Positions 16,901 to 25,319 of a stretch of DNA of 38,154 nucleotides are shown piece by piece. Numbering within the stretch: the stretch's first letter is position 1; every line of letters begins with the position of its first letter. The notes beneath the pieces are model-generated. The model was not told the origin of the DNA. It ran no database searches and worked only from the letters and a program-made list of their open reading frames with translations. The translations under genes and the position numbers were made by a program. The stretch comes from an uncultured Flavobacteriales bacterium (GTDB taxonomy: Bacteria; Bacteroidota; Bacteroidia; Flavobacteriales; Crocinitomicaceae). The stretch lies in the NCBI GenBank assembly GCA_946482515.1, contig CAMLRS010000024.1, positions 1 to 38,154 of the forward strand, given 5' to 3'.

Positions 16901-19900
16901 GGGAACCTGGTCACCGGCTATCAACAACACGGCTACAACAACGTACACGTTTACTCCGACAGCTGGTCAGTGTGCAACGACAACAACGAAGACAATTACG
17001 ATCAACCCGAACGTAACACCTACGTTCGCAGCTGTTGGTCCGTACTGCTCGGGTGCAACAATCCCGCCGCTGCCAACAACTTCTACCAATGGCATTACGG
17101 GAGCCTGGTCACCGGCCATCAACAACACGGCTACGACAACGTACACGTTCACACCGACAGCTGGTCAGTGTGCTACAACGACAACGCTCACGATCACCAT
17201 CAATCCGAACGTAACGCCTACGTTCACGGCTGTTGGCCCATACTGCTCGGGTGCAACGATCCCTGCATTGCCAACAACGTCGAACAACAGTATTACGGGA
17301 ACATGGTCACCGGCTATCAACAACACAGCTACGACAACGTACACATTTACGCCAACTGCCGGACAATGTGCTACCACGACAACGCTCACGATCACCGTTA
17401 ACCCGAACGTAACGCCGACATTTGCGAACGTTGGACCGTATTGCTCAGGAGCTAGTGTTCCTGCATGGCCAACAACTTCAACAAATGGCATCACTGGAAC
17501 ATGGTCGCCAGCGATCAACAATACGGCAACAACGACATACACATTCACCCCGACAGCTGGTCAGTGTGCAACCACAACGACCAAAACCATCACCATCAAT
17601 CCAAACGTAACGCCTACGTTCACGGCTGTTGGCCCATACTGCTCGGGTGCAACGATCCCTGCATTGCCAACAACGTCGAACAACAGTATCACAGGAACGT
17701 GGTCGCCAGCGATCAACAATACGGCAACAACGACGTATACATTCACACCAACTGCTGGTCAGTGTGCCACAACGACAACGCTCACGATTACCATCAATCC
17801 GAACGTCACACCAACGTTCACGGCTGTTGGGCCTTACTGCTCGGGTGCAACGATCCCGGCGTTGCCAACTACTTCTACCAATAGTATTACCGGAACATGG
17901 TCACCGGTGATCAACAACATGGCGACAACGACGTACACATTCACGCCTACAGCTGGTCAGTGTGCCACAACGACAACGCTCACGATTACCGTGAACCCGA
18001 ACGTAACACCAACGTTTGCGGCTGTTGGCCCTTACTGTTCCGGTGCAACAATTCCTGCGCTGCCAACAACTTCTACCAACAGTATCACAGGAACCTGGTC
18101 GCCAGCGATCAACAATACGGCAACAACGACTTACACATTCACGCCAACTGCGGGTCAATGTGCTGCAACGACGACGTTGACAATTACCATCAACCCGAAC
18201 GTAACACCTGCGTTCACAGCTGTTGGTCCATACTGCTCCGGATCAACTATCCCGGCATTGCCAACGACTTCAACGAATGGTATTTCGGGAACCTGGTCAC
18301 CGGCAATCAACAATACGGCTACGACAACGTACACATTCACGCCAACTGCTGGTCAGTGCGCTACAACGACCACAATGACCATTACCATTAACCCGAATGC
18401 AACAGCTACATTCGGAACGTTTGGTCCATACTGCTCCGGTGCTTCTGTTCCGGCGCTGCCAACTACTTCAACGAATGGCATCACAGGAACCTGGTCGCCG
18501 GCTATCAATAACACGGCTACGACAACGTATACGTTTACACCGACAGCAGGTCAGTGCTCCAGTTCAACAGTAACGACTACGATCACGATCAACCCGAACG
18601 TGACACCAGCATTTGCAGCAGTTGGACCGTATTGCTCCGGTGCAACGATCCCTGCATTGCCAACAACTTCTACCAACGGTATCAGCGGAACCTGGTCGCC
18701 AGCTATCAATAACACGGCTACAACAACGTATACATTCACGCCAACAGCTGGTCAGTGTGCTACAACGACAACGCTCACGATCACCGTTAACCCGAACGTA
18801 GCTCCTGTGTTTACAGCAGCAGGTCCATACTGCTCCGGTGCTACGATCCCGGCACTGCCAACAACATCGAACAACGGTATTAGCGGAACGTGGTCACCAG
18901 CAATCAATAACACAGCTACAACAACGTATACTTTCACACCGACAGCGGGTCAGTGTGCTACGACGACAACGTTGACGATTACCGTGAATCCGAACGTGAC
19001 CCCAACTTTCACTGCATTGTCTGCCGTGTGCCAGGGTGCTACAGCTCCAACGCTGCCGGCAACTTCTACTAACGGTATTGCAGGAACGTGGTCACCGGCT
19101 ACCTTCAGCACTTCTACAGCAGGTACGTTCACATCGACGTTCACGCCATCGGCAGGGCAATGTGCTACAACAACGACGTTGTCGCTGACTGTAAACGCAA
19201 CTGTGACCCCGACTTTTGCCGTTATTCCGCAGCAGTGTGTTGGTTCAACCCCTCCAGCATTGGCGACTACATCGAACAACGGGATTACCGGAACATGGTC
19301 ACCAGCTACGATCAACACGGCTTCTGCAGGAACAACAGCGTATACGTTTACACCATCTGCAGGCCAGTGTTCACAGGCTGTAACGATCAATGTAACGGTT
19401 GGATCACCGGCAACACCAGCCTTTACGCAAATTCCGGCATTCTGCGAGGGATCAACGGCACCAACATTGCCATCTACTTCCAATGATGGTGTTGCAGGAA
19501 CCTGGTCGCCAGCGGTAGTGAGCAATACTGCTTCCGGAACGTATACATTTACGCCGGATGCCGGATTCTGTGCAACAGCTGCATCGATGACGATTTCCGT
19601 GAACCCGTTGGTTACACCGACGTTCAATACCGTTCCTGCTTTCTGTTCAGGTGCAACGGCGCCAACGCTGCCAGCTACTTCGAACAACGGAATCACCGGA
19701 ACGTGGTCACCGGCTGTTATCAGCAACACCGCTTCAGGAACGTATGTATTCACACCGGGTGCTGGCGCGTGCGCTACGCAGCAGAGCCTGAATGTAACCG
19801 TTCATGCCAATCCGACCGTAACATTCGGAACGCTGGATGAGGTGTGCGTTTACGACGCAGCGGTTACACTGACACAGGGAGCACCTGCAGGTGGATCTTA

Positions 19901-20294
19901 CTCCGGTACAGGTGTGACTGGCGGACAATTCAACCCGGCAACAGCAGGGTTGGGGACCTACTCATTGACGTATGCTTACACGGATGGCAACGGCTGTTCA
20001 GGATCCGCACAATCTTCCATTGTTGTGGATGAGTGCCTTGGTCTGGAAGACAACGAGCTTTCTTCCGTGAACGTATTCCCGAATCCATCTTCCGGTAACC
20101 TGGTTATCGATGCAGGAACGGATCAGCTGGTTTCCATTACGGTATACGACCGTCTGGGCAAACTGGTGCTGAGCCAGGAGGTTGAAGCAACTTCAACTAA
20201 CATCGACCTTTCCTTTGTTGCAGATGGTGTTTACACCCTGCGCATCGTAACATCAGCCGGCGTACAACACGTACCGGTGGTCATCAAGAAATAA
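13986..20294 (+). CDS. T9SS-secreted M43 metalloprotease/adhesin, 18 Ig-like repeats
   Basis: This is a 2102-aa protein with signal peptide 1-24 (VGFGQ). The M43 (pappalysin/cytophagalysin-like) catalytic domain spans about 75-350, with zinc motif HELGHSFNLYH at 254-264 and Met-turn NYMDY at 325-329; all zinc ligands are present. A PKD-like domain lies at about 370-468. A GEVED domain spans about 470-643 (CDVEDYG at 633-639) and has an inserted acidic DINGDGDMVD loop. One Ig-like domain lies at about 644-745. Eighteen Ig-like repeats of about 66 aa span 748-1943, each with two Cys (GPYCSG and AGQC). A linker follows, and a T9SS type A sorting domain lies at 2027-2102 (NVFPNPSSG). It probably acts as a cell-surface protease on a long stalk. 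Repeats 1-14 are nearly identical and 15-18 are divergent. Confidence 0.94.
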   Translation: MKRNLLRFVGLCLGLMIHSVGFGQIAPQTLEPATNPDKCGSAIIHQQRMQTDPQYAQLHAEMEEYIANYVPTKVNGQYRVPIVVHVVYYTTGLGVGIQNITDDQIREAVRVLNERFRNMGDYNNASGFDIDIEFALAVRDPNGNCTNGITRENAENWSANGYAGWSSTVLSNYQTNGVRALGTTGITDAQIKAVNQWPSNQYFNIWLIPEFDNNGGGNGVQGYASFATAHGTTSDGSVMLGLDFISPTSTTFTHELGHSFNLYHTFEGDDANFDGVSDQCPPNTTCATQGDRVCDTPPHRRSVSDCNSGGTNACTGTSNSLFVFNYMDYSSCGDRFTDGQRTRMQAAITGTRASFLASNGNNKLITPAAPGATAMRSSKAAVCLGESLQLFDVTSCIPNDYLDQVNLWSNFTFAWTITNGTQTINSDRQNPVITPTSAGTYNVTLTITHTTLGTFTSTTNGLFIVVPAAIPACTPTSANAAGNYGHSVSNVTFNTINNVTDPTYTPIYSNWICEQNTVVTENLTYPISVTLNAAGSGSNRLQVMIDWNNDGTFNDAGEGWGDINGDGDMVDAGEGYLLTGTANAGASGFVVSGNILIPTTAVENVVLRMRVIGAYSTLPSTAQKNCTAQFTICDVEDYGVVVKSVSCSPVATTQPSSATICQNGNATFTAAFSNTPTSYVWQVSTNGGGAWTNLTNGAPYSNVTTASMTITGATTGMSTYQYRCVATNGCGSGNSNAATLTVNTPATPTFAAVGPYCSGATIPALPTTSTNSITGTWSPAINNTATTTYTFTPTAGQCGTTTTLTITINPNVTPTFANVGPYCSGATIPALPTTSTNGISGTWSPAINNTATTTYTFTPSAGQCGTTTTKTITITPNVTPTFTAVGPYCSGATIPALPTTSNNSITGTWSPAINNTATTTYTFTPTAGQCATTTTLTITVNPNVTPTFANVGPYCSGASVPAWPTTSTNGITGTWSPAINNTATTTYTFTPTAGQCATTTTKTITINPNVTPTFAAVGPYCSGATIPPLPTTSTNGITGAWSPAINNTATTTYTFTPTAGQCATTTTLTITINPNVTPTFTAVGPYCSGATIPALPTTSNNSITGTWSPAINNTATTTYTFTPTAGQCATTTTLTITVNPNVTPTFANVGPYCSGASVPAWPTTSTNGITGTWSPAINNTATTTYTFTPTAGQCATTTTKTITINPNVTPTFTAVGPYCSGATIPALPTTSNNSITGTWSPAINNTATTTYTFTPTAGQCATTTTLTITINPNVTPTFTAVGPYCSGATIPALPTTSTNSITGTWSPVINNMATTTYTFTPTAGQCATTTTLTITVNPNVTPTFAAVGPYCSGATIPALPTTSTNSITGTWSPAINNTATTTYTFTPTAGQCAATTTLTITINPNVTPAFTAVGPYCSGSTIPALPTTSTNGISGTWSPAINNTATTTYTFTPTAGQCATTTTMTITINPNATATFGTFGPYCSGASVPALPTTSTNGITGTWSPAINNTATTTYTFTPTAGQCSSSTVTTTITINPNVTPAFAAVGPYCSGATIPALPTTSTNGISGTWSPAINNTATTTYTFTPTAGQCATTTTLTITVNPNVAPVFTAAGPYCSGATIPALPTTSNNGISGTWSPAINNTATTTYTFTPTAGQCATTTTLTITVNPNVTPTFTALSAVCQGATAPTLPATSTNGIAGTWSPATFSTSTAGTFTSTFTPSAGQCATTTTLSLTVNATVTPTFAVIPQQCVGSTPPALATTSNNGITGTWSPATINTASAGTTAYTFTPSAGQCSQAVTINVTVGSPATPAFTQIPAFCEGSTAPTLPSTSNDGVAGTWSPAVVSNTASGTYTFTPDAGFCATAASMTISVNPLVTPTFNTVPAFCSGATAPTLPATSNNGITGTWSPAVISNTASGTYVFTPGAGACATQQSLNVTVHANPTVTFGTLDEVCVYDAAVTLTQGAPAGGSYSGTGVTGGQFNPATAGLGTYSLTYAYTDGNGCSGSAQSSIVVDECLGLEDNELSSVNVFPNPSSGNLVIDAGTDQLVSITVYDRLGKLVLSQEVEATSTNIDLSFVADGVYTLRIVTSAGVQHVPVVIKK
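16227..19814 (+). repeat. Array of 18 coding repeats, about 198 bp each
   Basis: These are in-frame tandem repeats of a 66-aa Ig-like unit (PTFxAVGPYCSGATIPALP…TYTFTPTAGQC…TITxNPNV). Fourteen are nearly identical in protein and the last four are diverged. At DNA level the copies differ widely at synonymous positions, except for local tracts such as 17208-17293 and 17604-17689, which are identical over 86 bp. Confidence 0.93.
19809..20254 (+). repeat. 446-bp direct repeat, copy A (3' end of M43 gene 1)
   Basis: Line-by-line reading finds no difference between this block and 24473-24918. It encodes the linker domain (FGTLDEVCVYDAA…) and most of the T9SS sorting domain. Differences resume at once on both sides. 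Confidence 0.92.
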
Positions 20295-20322
20295 CAGGCT
20301 GTTTTAACAGTCAATGCTTTCC

Positions 20323-20359
20323 AGCGGGTTTCGGCATCAAACCGAAGCCCGCTTCATTT
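20323..20359 (+). terminator. Putative terminator after M43 gene 1
   Basis: A 12-bp stem (AGCGGGTTTCGG 20323-20334 with CCGAAGCCCGCT 20342-20353, one G-U pair) and a 7-nt loop are followed only by TCATTTCC. The hairpin is strong and the tail is weak. Confidence 0.65.
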
Positions 20360-20470
20360 CCAAAACACCCTTTTTACATACGTTTCTTTTAATAAGAATA
20401 AATTTAACAAATCTCATTTTGTTGATTATTCTGTTGCTTTCAATGAATGTTTGATAGTTCTCATTGAATA

Positions 20471-20516
20471 TTGTTCTTTTTCTCGAAAAAGTTTTGTAAA
20501 CTTGGGATGCTAAAAC
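20471..20516 (+). promoter_or_regulatory. Shared promoter/leader element of M43 gene 2
   Basis: TTG (20471-20473) lies 23 nt before TAAACTTG (20497-20504), one mismatch from TAnnTTTG. GCTAAAAC follows at 20509-20516. Spacing between the last two elements is the same as upstream of the other two giant genes, and the leader (TATACTCTTATAAAAACTA) aligns with that of gene 1. The ATG is at 20543. Confidence 0.6.
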
Positions 20517-20542
20517 TTATACTCTTATAAAAACTAAACTGA

Positions 20543-23500
20543 ATGAGAAAGTGTGTCTTATCGCTATCCGCTATTTTTCTCCATTGCGGATTGGTACTAG
20601 CTCAGCAAAGTACCGTTTCTACCATCAAACCAGTAGAGTCAGAGCCAATCGCAAAATGCAGTCAGCACATCCATATGGAGCAGCTGATGCAGAACGATCC
20701 TGAACGCTATGCAACTATGGTAACCGGTCCGGTAGAGCCTTATCAACCCTTCTACATGCCTCCTGTTACGACAAAAGTCACAGGAGTGATCTATACGATT
20801 CCTGTTGTATTTCACATCATCCACAACAATGGAACTGAGAACATCAGTGATGCGCAGGTTATGGACGCATTGGCTATTCTGAATCGTGACTTCAGACGAC
20901 TGAATGCTGATGCAGATCAGGTGCAGCCCGTTTTCCAGGGTATGCCATCAGATGCCGAATTCGAGTTCAAACTGGCTACCGTCGCTCCAAACGGTGCCTG
21001 TTTCAACGGGATCACCCGAACAGTTTCTACCCTTACAAACAATGGTTCCAGCGGTGAGAACCAGATCAACGCGATTATCAGCGGCAACAACGTTTACCAG
21101 GGAGTCTGGGCACATAATAAATACCTCAACATTTATGTTGCGAAGGATTTAGGGGGAGCAGGAGGCTATACCTTTCTGCCGAACGGAAATTCCACAGCAT
21201 CGGCAACCAATATGTACTACAATGGGATCTTCATTCTGCAGGATTATTGCGGATCCATTGGTACAAGTACCGTTGGTCGCAGCCGCGCATTGACACACGA
21301 AGTAGGCCACTGGCTTAACCTTCCTCACGTTTGGGGAGCAGGAAACACTCCAGGCCTGGCATCAAACTGTAACCAGGATGACGGTGTTCAGGATACCCCA
21401 AACTGTGCCGGTGTACAAAGTTGTGTCCTCACCAATAATTCCTGTAATTCCGACGACGCTTATTGGGGAATGGCGATGCCGGATAACGTGGAAAATTACA
21501 TGGACTATTCCTACTGTTCCAAAATGTACACACAGGGACAGGTAACCAAGATGCGTACGGCCATCGTTAGCTCGGTAGGTGGCCGAAGTAATATCTGGAC
21601 AACAGCCAATCTCCAGGCTGTAGGTGCCATTCCGGGAACGTCACTTTGTGCGCTTGATTTTACCGTTAATCAGACTACGATCTGTGCCGGTACGAGCATT
21701 ACGTACGAAGCGAATACATCAACAGGCATTTCTTCTTATTCCTGGTCGTTCCCGGGTGGTACTCCAGCTACCTCCACAGCTGCGAGTCCAACCGTTACTT
21801 ATAGCACACCAGGAACCTACAACGCAACACTGACCGTTACAAGCTCTGCCAACGGACAGAATTATACCGAATCCAAAACATCCTATATTGTTGTAAACAG
21901 CAACACAACGGTAAACCTGCCGATCACGCAAGGCTTTACAACGGCAACATTCCCGCCAGCAGGCTGGACGCTCATTAACCTGAACGGTTCCGGTACATGG
22001 GCGCGTTCCGGTACGGTCGGAGTTGCTCCATCGGCTGGTAACTCGATGCTTTTTGACAACTATCAAACCGACGATGGCGATGATGACGTGGTGCGCATGC
22101 AGGCGGCAAACCTGGTGGGTTATACTTCAGCACAATTGACGTTCGACGTAGCGTACGCGATGGATAACAATTATCCTAACAACCAGGACGGATTGCAGGT
22201 ACTTGTTTCTACCGATTGCGGCGCGACATTTACAAGTGTGTACTCCAAATCAGGTTCAACGCTGGCTACAACAGCTAACGTATCAGGGTCGTTTACGCCA
22301 TCAGGTACGCAATGGCGTAATGAAGTGATCAATATGACGGCTTATGCAGGACAAGGTTCTGTTATTGTTGCGTTCAAAAACCTGTCGGCTTACGGTAACC
22401 GTTTGTTTGTAGATAATATCAACTTCACTGGGGTGACCGGAACAGCAGCACCTGTTGCATCTTTCTCATCACCTGGGGCAACTGTTTGCGCTGGTCAGTC
22501 GATTACGTACACGAACACATCTACCAATTCACCGACTTCTTACAGCTGGAGCTTCCCGGGCGGAACACCGGCTACTTCCACGGCTGCTAACCCGACGGTT
22601 ACCTACAATACTGCGGGAACTTACAACGTATCGCTCACAGCTACCAACAGCGGTGGTTCGCATACGTCTACACAGCCGAACTATGTAACTGTAAATCCAA
22701 CTCCTGCAACTCCAACGATTGCTGCTGGTGGTGCTACAACATTCTGTCAGGGTGGAAGCGTAACGCTCACTTCGTCTGCTGCTTCAGGTAACACGTGGTC
22801 TAACGGATCGACTTCACAATCCATTACTGTAAACAGCTCCGGATCCTACACCGTTACTGTTGCCAGCGCGGGATGTACTTCCGCTCCTTCAGCTGCAACA
22901 GCTGTTACAGTGAACCCAACACCATCCGCTCCAACGATTTCAGCTGGTGGCCCATTGACTTTCTGCTCGGGTGGAAGCGTCGTACTGACGTCTTCTTCTG
23001 CTACAGGCAATAACTGGTCCAATGGATCCACGTCCCAGTCCATTACGGTTACTACTTCAGGAACGTACACGGTTACACGGACTTCAGGCGGTTGTACTTC
23101 ACCGGCATCTTCCGGCATCACTGTCACAGTGAACCCGACACCGGCTACACCAACTATTTCGGCTGGCGGTCCACTGACTTTCTGTTCCGGTGGAAGCGTG
23201 GTACTGACTTCATCTGCTGGTTCAGGCAACACGTGGTCGAACGGATCGACTTCACCATCGATTACAGTAAGCAGCTCCGGCACGTACTCTGTTACTGTTG
23301 CCAACGCAGGATGTACTTCAGCCGCTTCAGCGGGAACGACTGTTACAGTGAATCCTACACCTTCGGCTCCAACGATTTCAGCTGGTGGCCCGTTGACTTT
23401 TTGCTCGGGTGGAAGCGTTGTATTGACTTCTTCGTCTGCAACAGGCAACAACTGGTCAAACGGATCAACGTCCCAATCGATTACAGTTAGTACATCAGGA

Positions 23501-24958
23501 ACGTACACGGTTACACGTACTTCAAGCGGTTGTACTTCACCGGCATCTTCGGGTATCACTGTAACGGTAAACCCAACGCCGGCTACACCAACCATCACAG
23601 CTGGCGGTGCTACAACATTCTGCCAGGGTGGAAGCGTTGTGCTGACTTCTTCTGCGGGTTCAGGCAACACGTGGTCGAACGGATCGACTTCACCATCCAT
23701 CACGGTAACCAACCCGGGAACGTACACGGTTTCCGTTACTTCAGGTAGCTGTACATCCGGAACTTCTGCGGGAACGACAGTCATTGTGAACCCGAATCCG
23801 GTGATTACGCTGGGAACAGTTGTGAACCCATCTGCATGCGGAACTACAAGCGGTAGCATCCAGGTAACTGGATCCGGAACCGGAAACCTGAGCTGGTCCG
23901 GATCTGCAACCGGTACACTTACCAACGTAACGCTTCCGGCGACCATTCCAACACTTGGGGCAGGTACTTACACCTTAAGCTTCAGCAACGGATGCAGCTC
24001 GAATGTCTTGTCTCAATCACTCACAGATCCGGGTGCTCCTTCAGCACCAACGATCACAGCAGAAGGGGCAACAACCTTCTGCCAGGGTGAGGACGTTGTT
24101 CTGACTTCGTCTGCTGCAACAGGCAATACATGGTCAAACGGATCTACAGCACAGTCAATCACCGTGAGCACACCGGGAACCTACACGGTTACCGTTACGA
24201 GCGCTGGTTGTACGTCGAATCCTTCAGCAGGAACGACTGTTACCGTTAACCCGACTCCGGCTACGCCAACCATCACAGCTGGTGGACCGGTAGCGTTCTG
24301 TCAGGGTGGAAACGTTGTTTTGACTTCGTCTTCTGCCGCAGGCAATACCTGGTCGAACGGCTCGACGGCACAAACAATTACGGTAACGACACCTGGTACT
24401 TATACTGTCAGCGTAACAGAAGCAGGCTGTACATCAGGAGCTTCGACAGGAGCAACGGTTGTTGTGAATCCGAATCCGACCGTAACATTCGGAACGCTGG
24501 ATGAGGTGTGCGTTTACGACGCAGCGGTTACACTGACACAGGGAGCACCTGCAGGTGGATCTTACTCCGGTACAGGTGTGACTGGCGGACAATTCAACCC
24601 GGCAACAGCAGGGTTGGGGACCTACTCATTGACGTATGCTTACACGGATGGCAACGGCTGTTCAGGATCCGCACAATCTTCCATTGTTGTGGATGAGTGC
24701 CTTGGTCTGGAAGACAACGAGCTTTCTTCCGTGAACGTATTCCCGAATCCATCTTCCGGTAACCTGGTTATCGATGCAGGAACGGATCAGCTGGTTTCCA
24801 TTACGGTATACGACCGTCTGGGCAAACTGGTGCTGAGCCAGGAGGTTGAAGCAACTTCAACTAACATCGACCTTTCCTTTGTTGCAGATGGTGTTTACAC
24901 CCTGCGCATCGTAACATCGGCCGGCATCCAGCACTTGCCGGTGATGATCAAAAAGTAA
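20543..24958 (+). CDS. T9SS-secreted M43 metalloprotease/adhesin, 7 Ig-like repeats
   Basis: This is a 1471-aa protein with signal peptide 1-21 (LVLAQ). The M43 catalytic domain spans about 75-350, with zinc motif HEVGHWLNLPH at 252-262 and Met-turn NYMDY at 318-322. A PKD domain lies at 372-452 and a choice-of-anchor J (cleaved-adhesin-like) domain at 459-632. A second PKD lies at 639-718. Five 73-aa Ig-like repeats occupy 719-1083. A SprB-like domain lies at 1084-1164 (GSIQVTGSGTGNLSWSG), and two more Ig-like repeats at 1165-1309. The linker and T9SS type A CTD follow (CTD 1396-1471). It is likely a surface-anchored protease with adhesive modules. The 3' end appears identical to M43 gene 1 over 446 bp, while the repeats belong to the type found in gene 3, so the gene is a mosaic of its neighbours. 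Confidence 0.94.
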   Translation: MRKCVLSLSAIFLHCGLVLAQQSTVSTIKPVESEPIAKCSQHIHMEQLMQNDPERYATMVTGPVEPYQPFYMPPVTTKVTGVIYTIPVVFHIIHNNGTENISDAQVMDALAILNRDFRRLNADADQVQPVFQGMPSDAEFEFKLATVAPNGACFNGITRTVSTLTNNGSSGENQINAIISGNNVYQGVWAHNKYLNIYVAKDLGGAGGYTFLPNGNSTASATNMYYNGIFILQDYCGSIGTSTVGRSRALTHEVGHWLNLPHVWGAGNTPGLASNCNQDDGVQDTPNCAGVQSCVLTNNSCNSDDAYWGMAMPDNVENYMDYSYCSKMYTQGQVTKMRTAIVSSVGGRSNIWTTANLQAVGAIPGTSLCALDFTVNQTTICAGTSITYEANTSTGISSYSWSFPGGTPATSTAASPTVTYSTPGTYNATLTVTSSANGQNYTESKTSYIVVNSNTTVNLPITQGFTTATFPPAGWTLINLNGSGTWARSGTVGVAPSAGNSMLFDNYQTDDGDDDVVRMQAANLVGYTSAQLTFDVAYAMDNNYPNNQDGLQVLVSTDCGATFTSVYSKSGSTLATTANVSGSFTPSGTQWRNEVINMTAYAGQGSVIVAFKNLSAYGNRLFVDNINFTGVTGTAAPVASFSSPGATVCAGQSITYTNTSTNSPTSYSWSFPGGTPATSTAANPTVTYNTAGTYNVSLTATNSGGSHTSTQPNYVTVNPTPATPTIAAGGATTFCQGGSVTLTSSAASGNTWSNGSTSQSITVNSSGSYTVTVASAGCTSAPSAATAVTVNPTPSAPTISAGGPLTFCSGGSVVLTSSSATGNNWSNGSTSQSITVTTSGTYTVTRTSGGCTSPASSGITVTVNPTPATPTISAGGPLTFCSGGSVVLTSSAGSGNTWSNGSTSPSITVSSSGTYSVTVANAGCTSAASAGTTVTVNPTPSAPTISAGGPLTFCSGGSVVLTSSSATGNNWSNGSTSQSITVSTSGTYTVTRTSSGCTSPASSGITVTVNPTPATPTITAGGATTFCQGGSVVLTSSAGSGNTWSNGSTSPSITVTNPGTYTVSVTSGSCTSGTSAGTTVIVNPNPVITLGTVVNPSACGTTSGSIQVTGSGTGNLSWSGSATGTLTNVTLPATIPTLGAGTYTLSFSNGCSSNVLSQSLTDPGAPSAPTITAEGATTFCQGEDVVLTSSAATGNTWSNGSTAQSITVSTPGTYTVTVTSAGCTSNPSAGTTVTVNPTPATPTITAGGPVAFCQGGNVVLTSSSAAGNTWSNGSTAQTITVTTPGTYTVSVTEAGCTSGASTGATVVVNPNPTVTFGTLDEVCVYDAAVTLTQGAPAGGSYSGTGVTGGQFNPATAGLGTYSLTYAYTDGNGCSGSAQSSIVVDECLGLEDNELSSVNVFPNPSSGNLVIDAGTDQLVSITVYDRLGKLVLSQEVEATSTNIDLSFVADGVYTLRIVTSAGIQHLPVMIKK
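22697..23791 (+). repeat. Five 219-bp coding repeats (Ig-like, 73 aa)
   Basis: Exactly 5 x 219 bp, in frame. Units start PTPxxPTIxAGG and carry FCxGG and GCTS Cys pairs. Units 2 and 4 resemble each other most, as do 3 and 5, so there is a 438-bp higher-order period. Confidence 0.92.
24035..24469 (+). repeat. Two distal 219-bp-type coding repeats
   Basis: Two further Ig-like units (435 bp) follow the SprB-like domain. The same SprB-like plus two-unit block, also 435 bp, closes the array of the next gene (30648-31082). Confidence 0.9.
24473..24918 (+). repeat. 446-bp direct repeat, copy B (3' end of M43 gene 2)
   Basis: No difference from 19809-20254 was found on reading both. It encodes the same linker and most of the T9SS sorting domain. 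The final 13 codons differ between the two genes. Confidence 0.92.
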
Positions 24959-24991
24959 GTAGCGCTGATTGAAGAATCAGATTAAATGGGG

Positions 24992-25028
24992 AACGGGCTT
25001 CTGTCAACTGACGGGAGCCCGTTTTTTC
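24992..25028 (+). terminator. Terminator after M43 gene 2
   Basis: AACGGGCT (24992-24999) pairs with AGCCCGTT (25016-25023). An inner TGTCA/TGAC pairing extends the stem, and a run of six T follows. Strong intrinsic terminator 33 nt after the stop. Confidence 0.88.
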
Positions 25029-25319
25029 TTGCGCGCGGTTTAACGGTATTTTTAACCTCAAAAAATGATTATTCAAGTATTCGTTGATTATTTAACGGCT
25101 TTCATCGAATGACCAGTGGTTTTACATGAATATTTCGTCTTTCGTCCCGGTTTTTTACGTAAAATTGATTTGCTAAAACTAAAAATGGAAACGTAAAGAT
25201 GATCTTTCTGACCGGTCACCTTTATTCCCGCAGCTCTCTGCACTACTACGCTTTCGGTAAGACATTCTGTCTCTCCGGCCGTTCCATTTCTGTACTCAAT
25301 TATTTCAAAAACTACTTCT
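25029..25319 (+). promoter_or_regulatory. Intergenic region with promoter and long leader of M43 gene 3
   Basis: 25029-25159 is AT-rich with nothing recognisable. TAAAATTG (25160-25167) and GCTAAAAC (25172-25179) repeat the element seen before the other two giant genes. The ATG-proximal motif TATTTCAAAAACTACT (25301-25316) matches that of gene 1. Between them about 120 nt are inserted that the other leaders lack. This insert contains a three-codon ATG-GAA-ACG-TAA frame (25185) and a longer frame from ATG 25199 that overlaps the true start and ends at 25447. Confidence 0.55.

Noticed and set aside
18950..19753. 267-codon open frame on the minus strand
   Set aside because: It is antisense to the last repeats of M43 gene 1; a product of repeat composition.
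16227..19814. Possible CRISPR array, given many regular repeats
   Set aside because: The repeats are continuous 198-bp coding units with no unique spacers, and they stay in frame within a 2102-codon gene.
22846..23946. 366-codon open frame on the minus strand
   Set aside because: It is antisense to the repeat array of M43 gene 2, with the same explanation as the larger one opposite gene 3.
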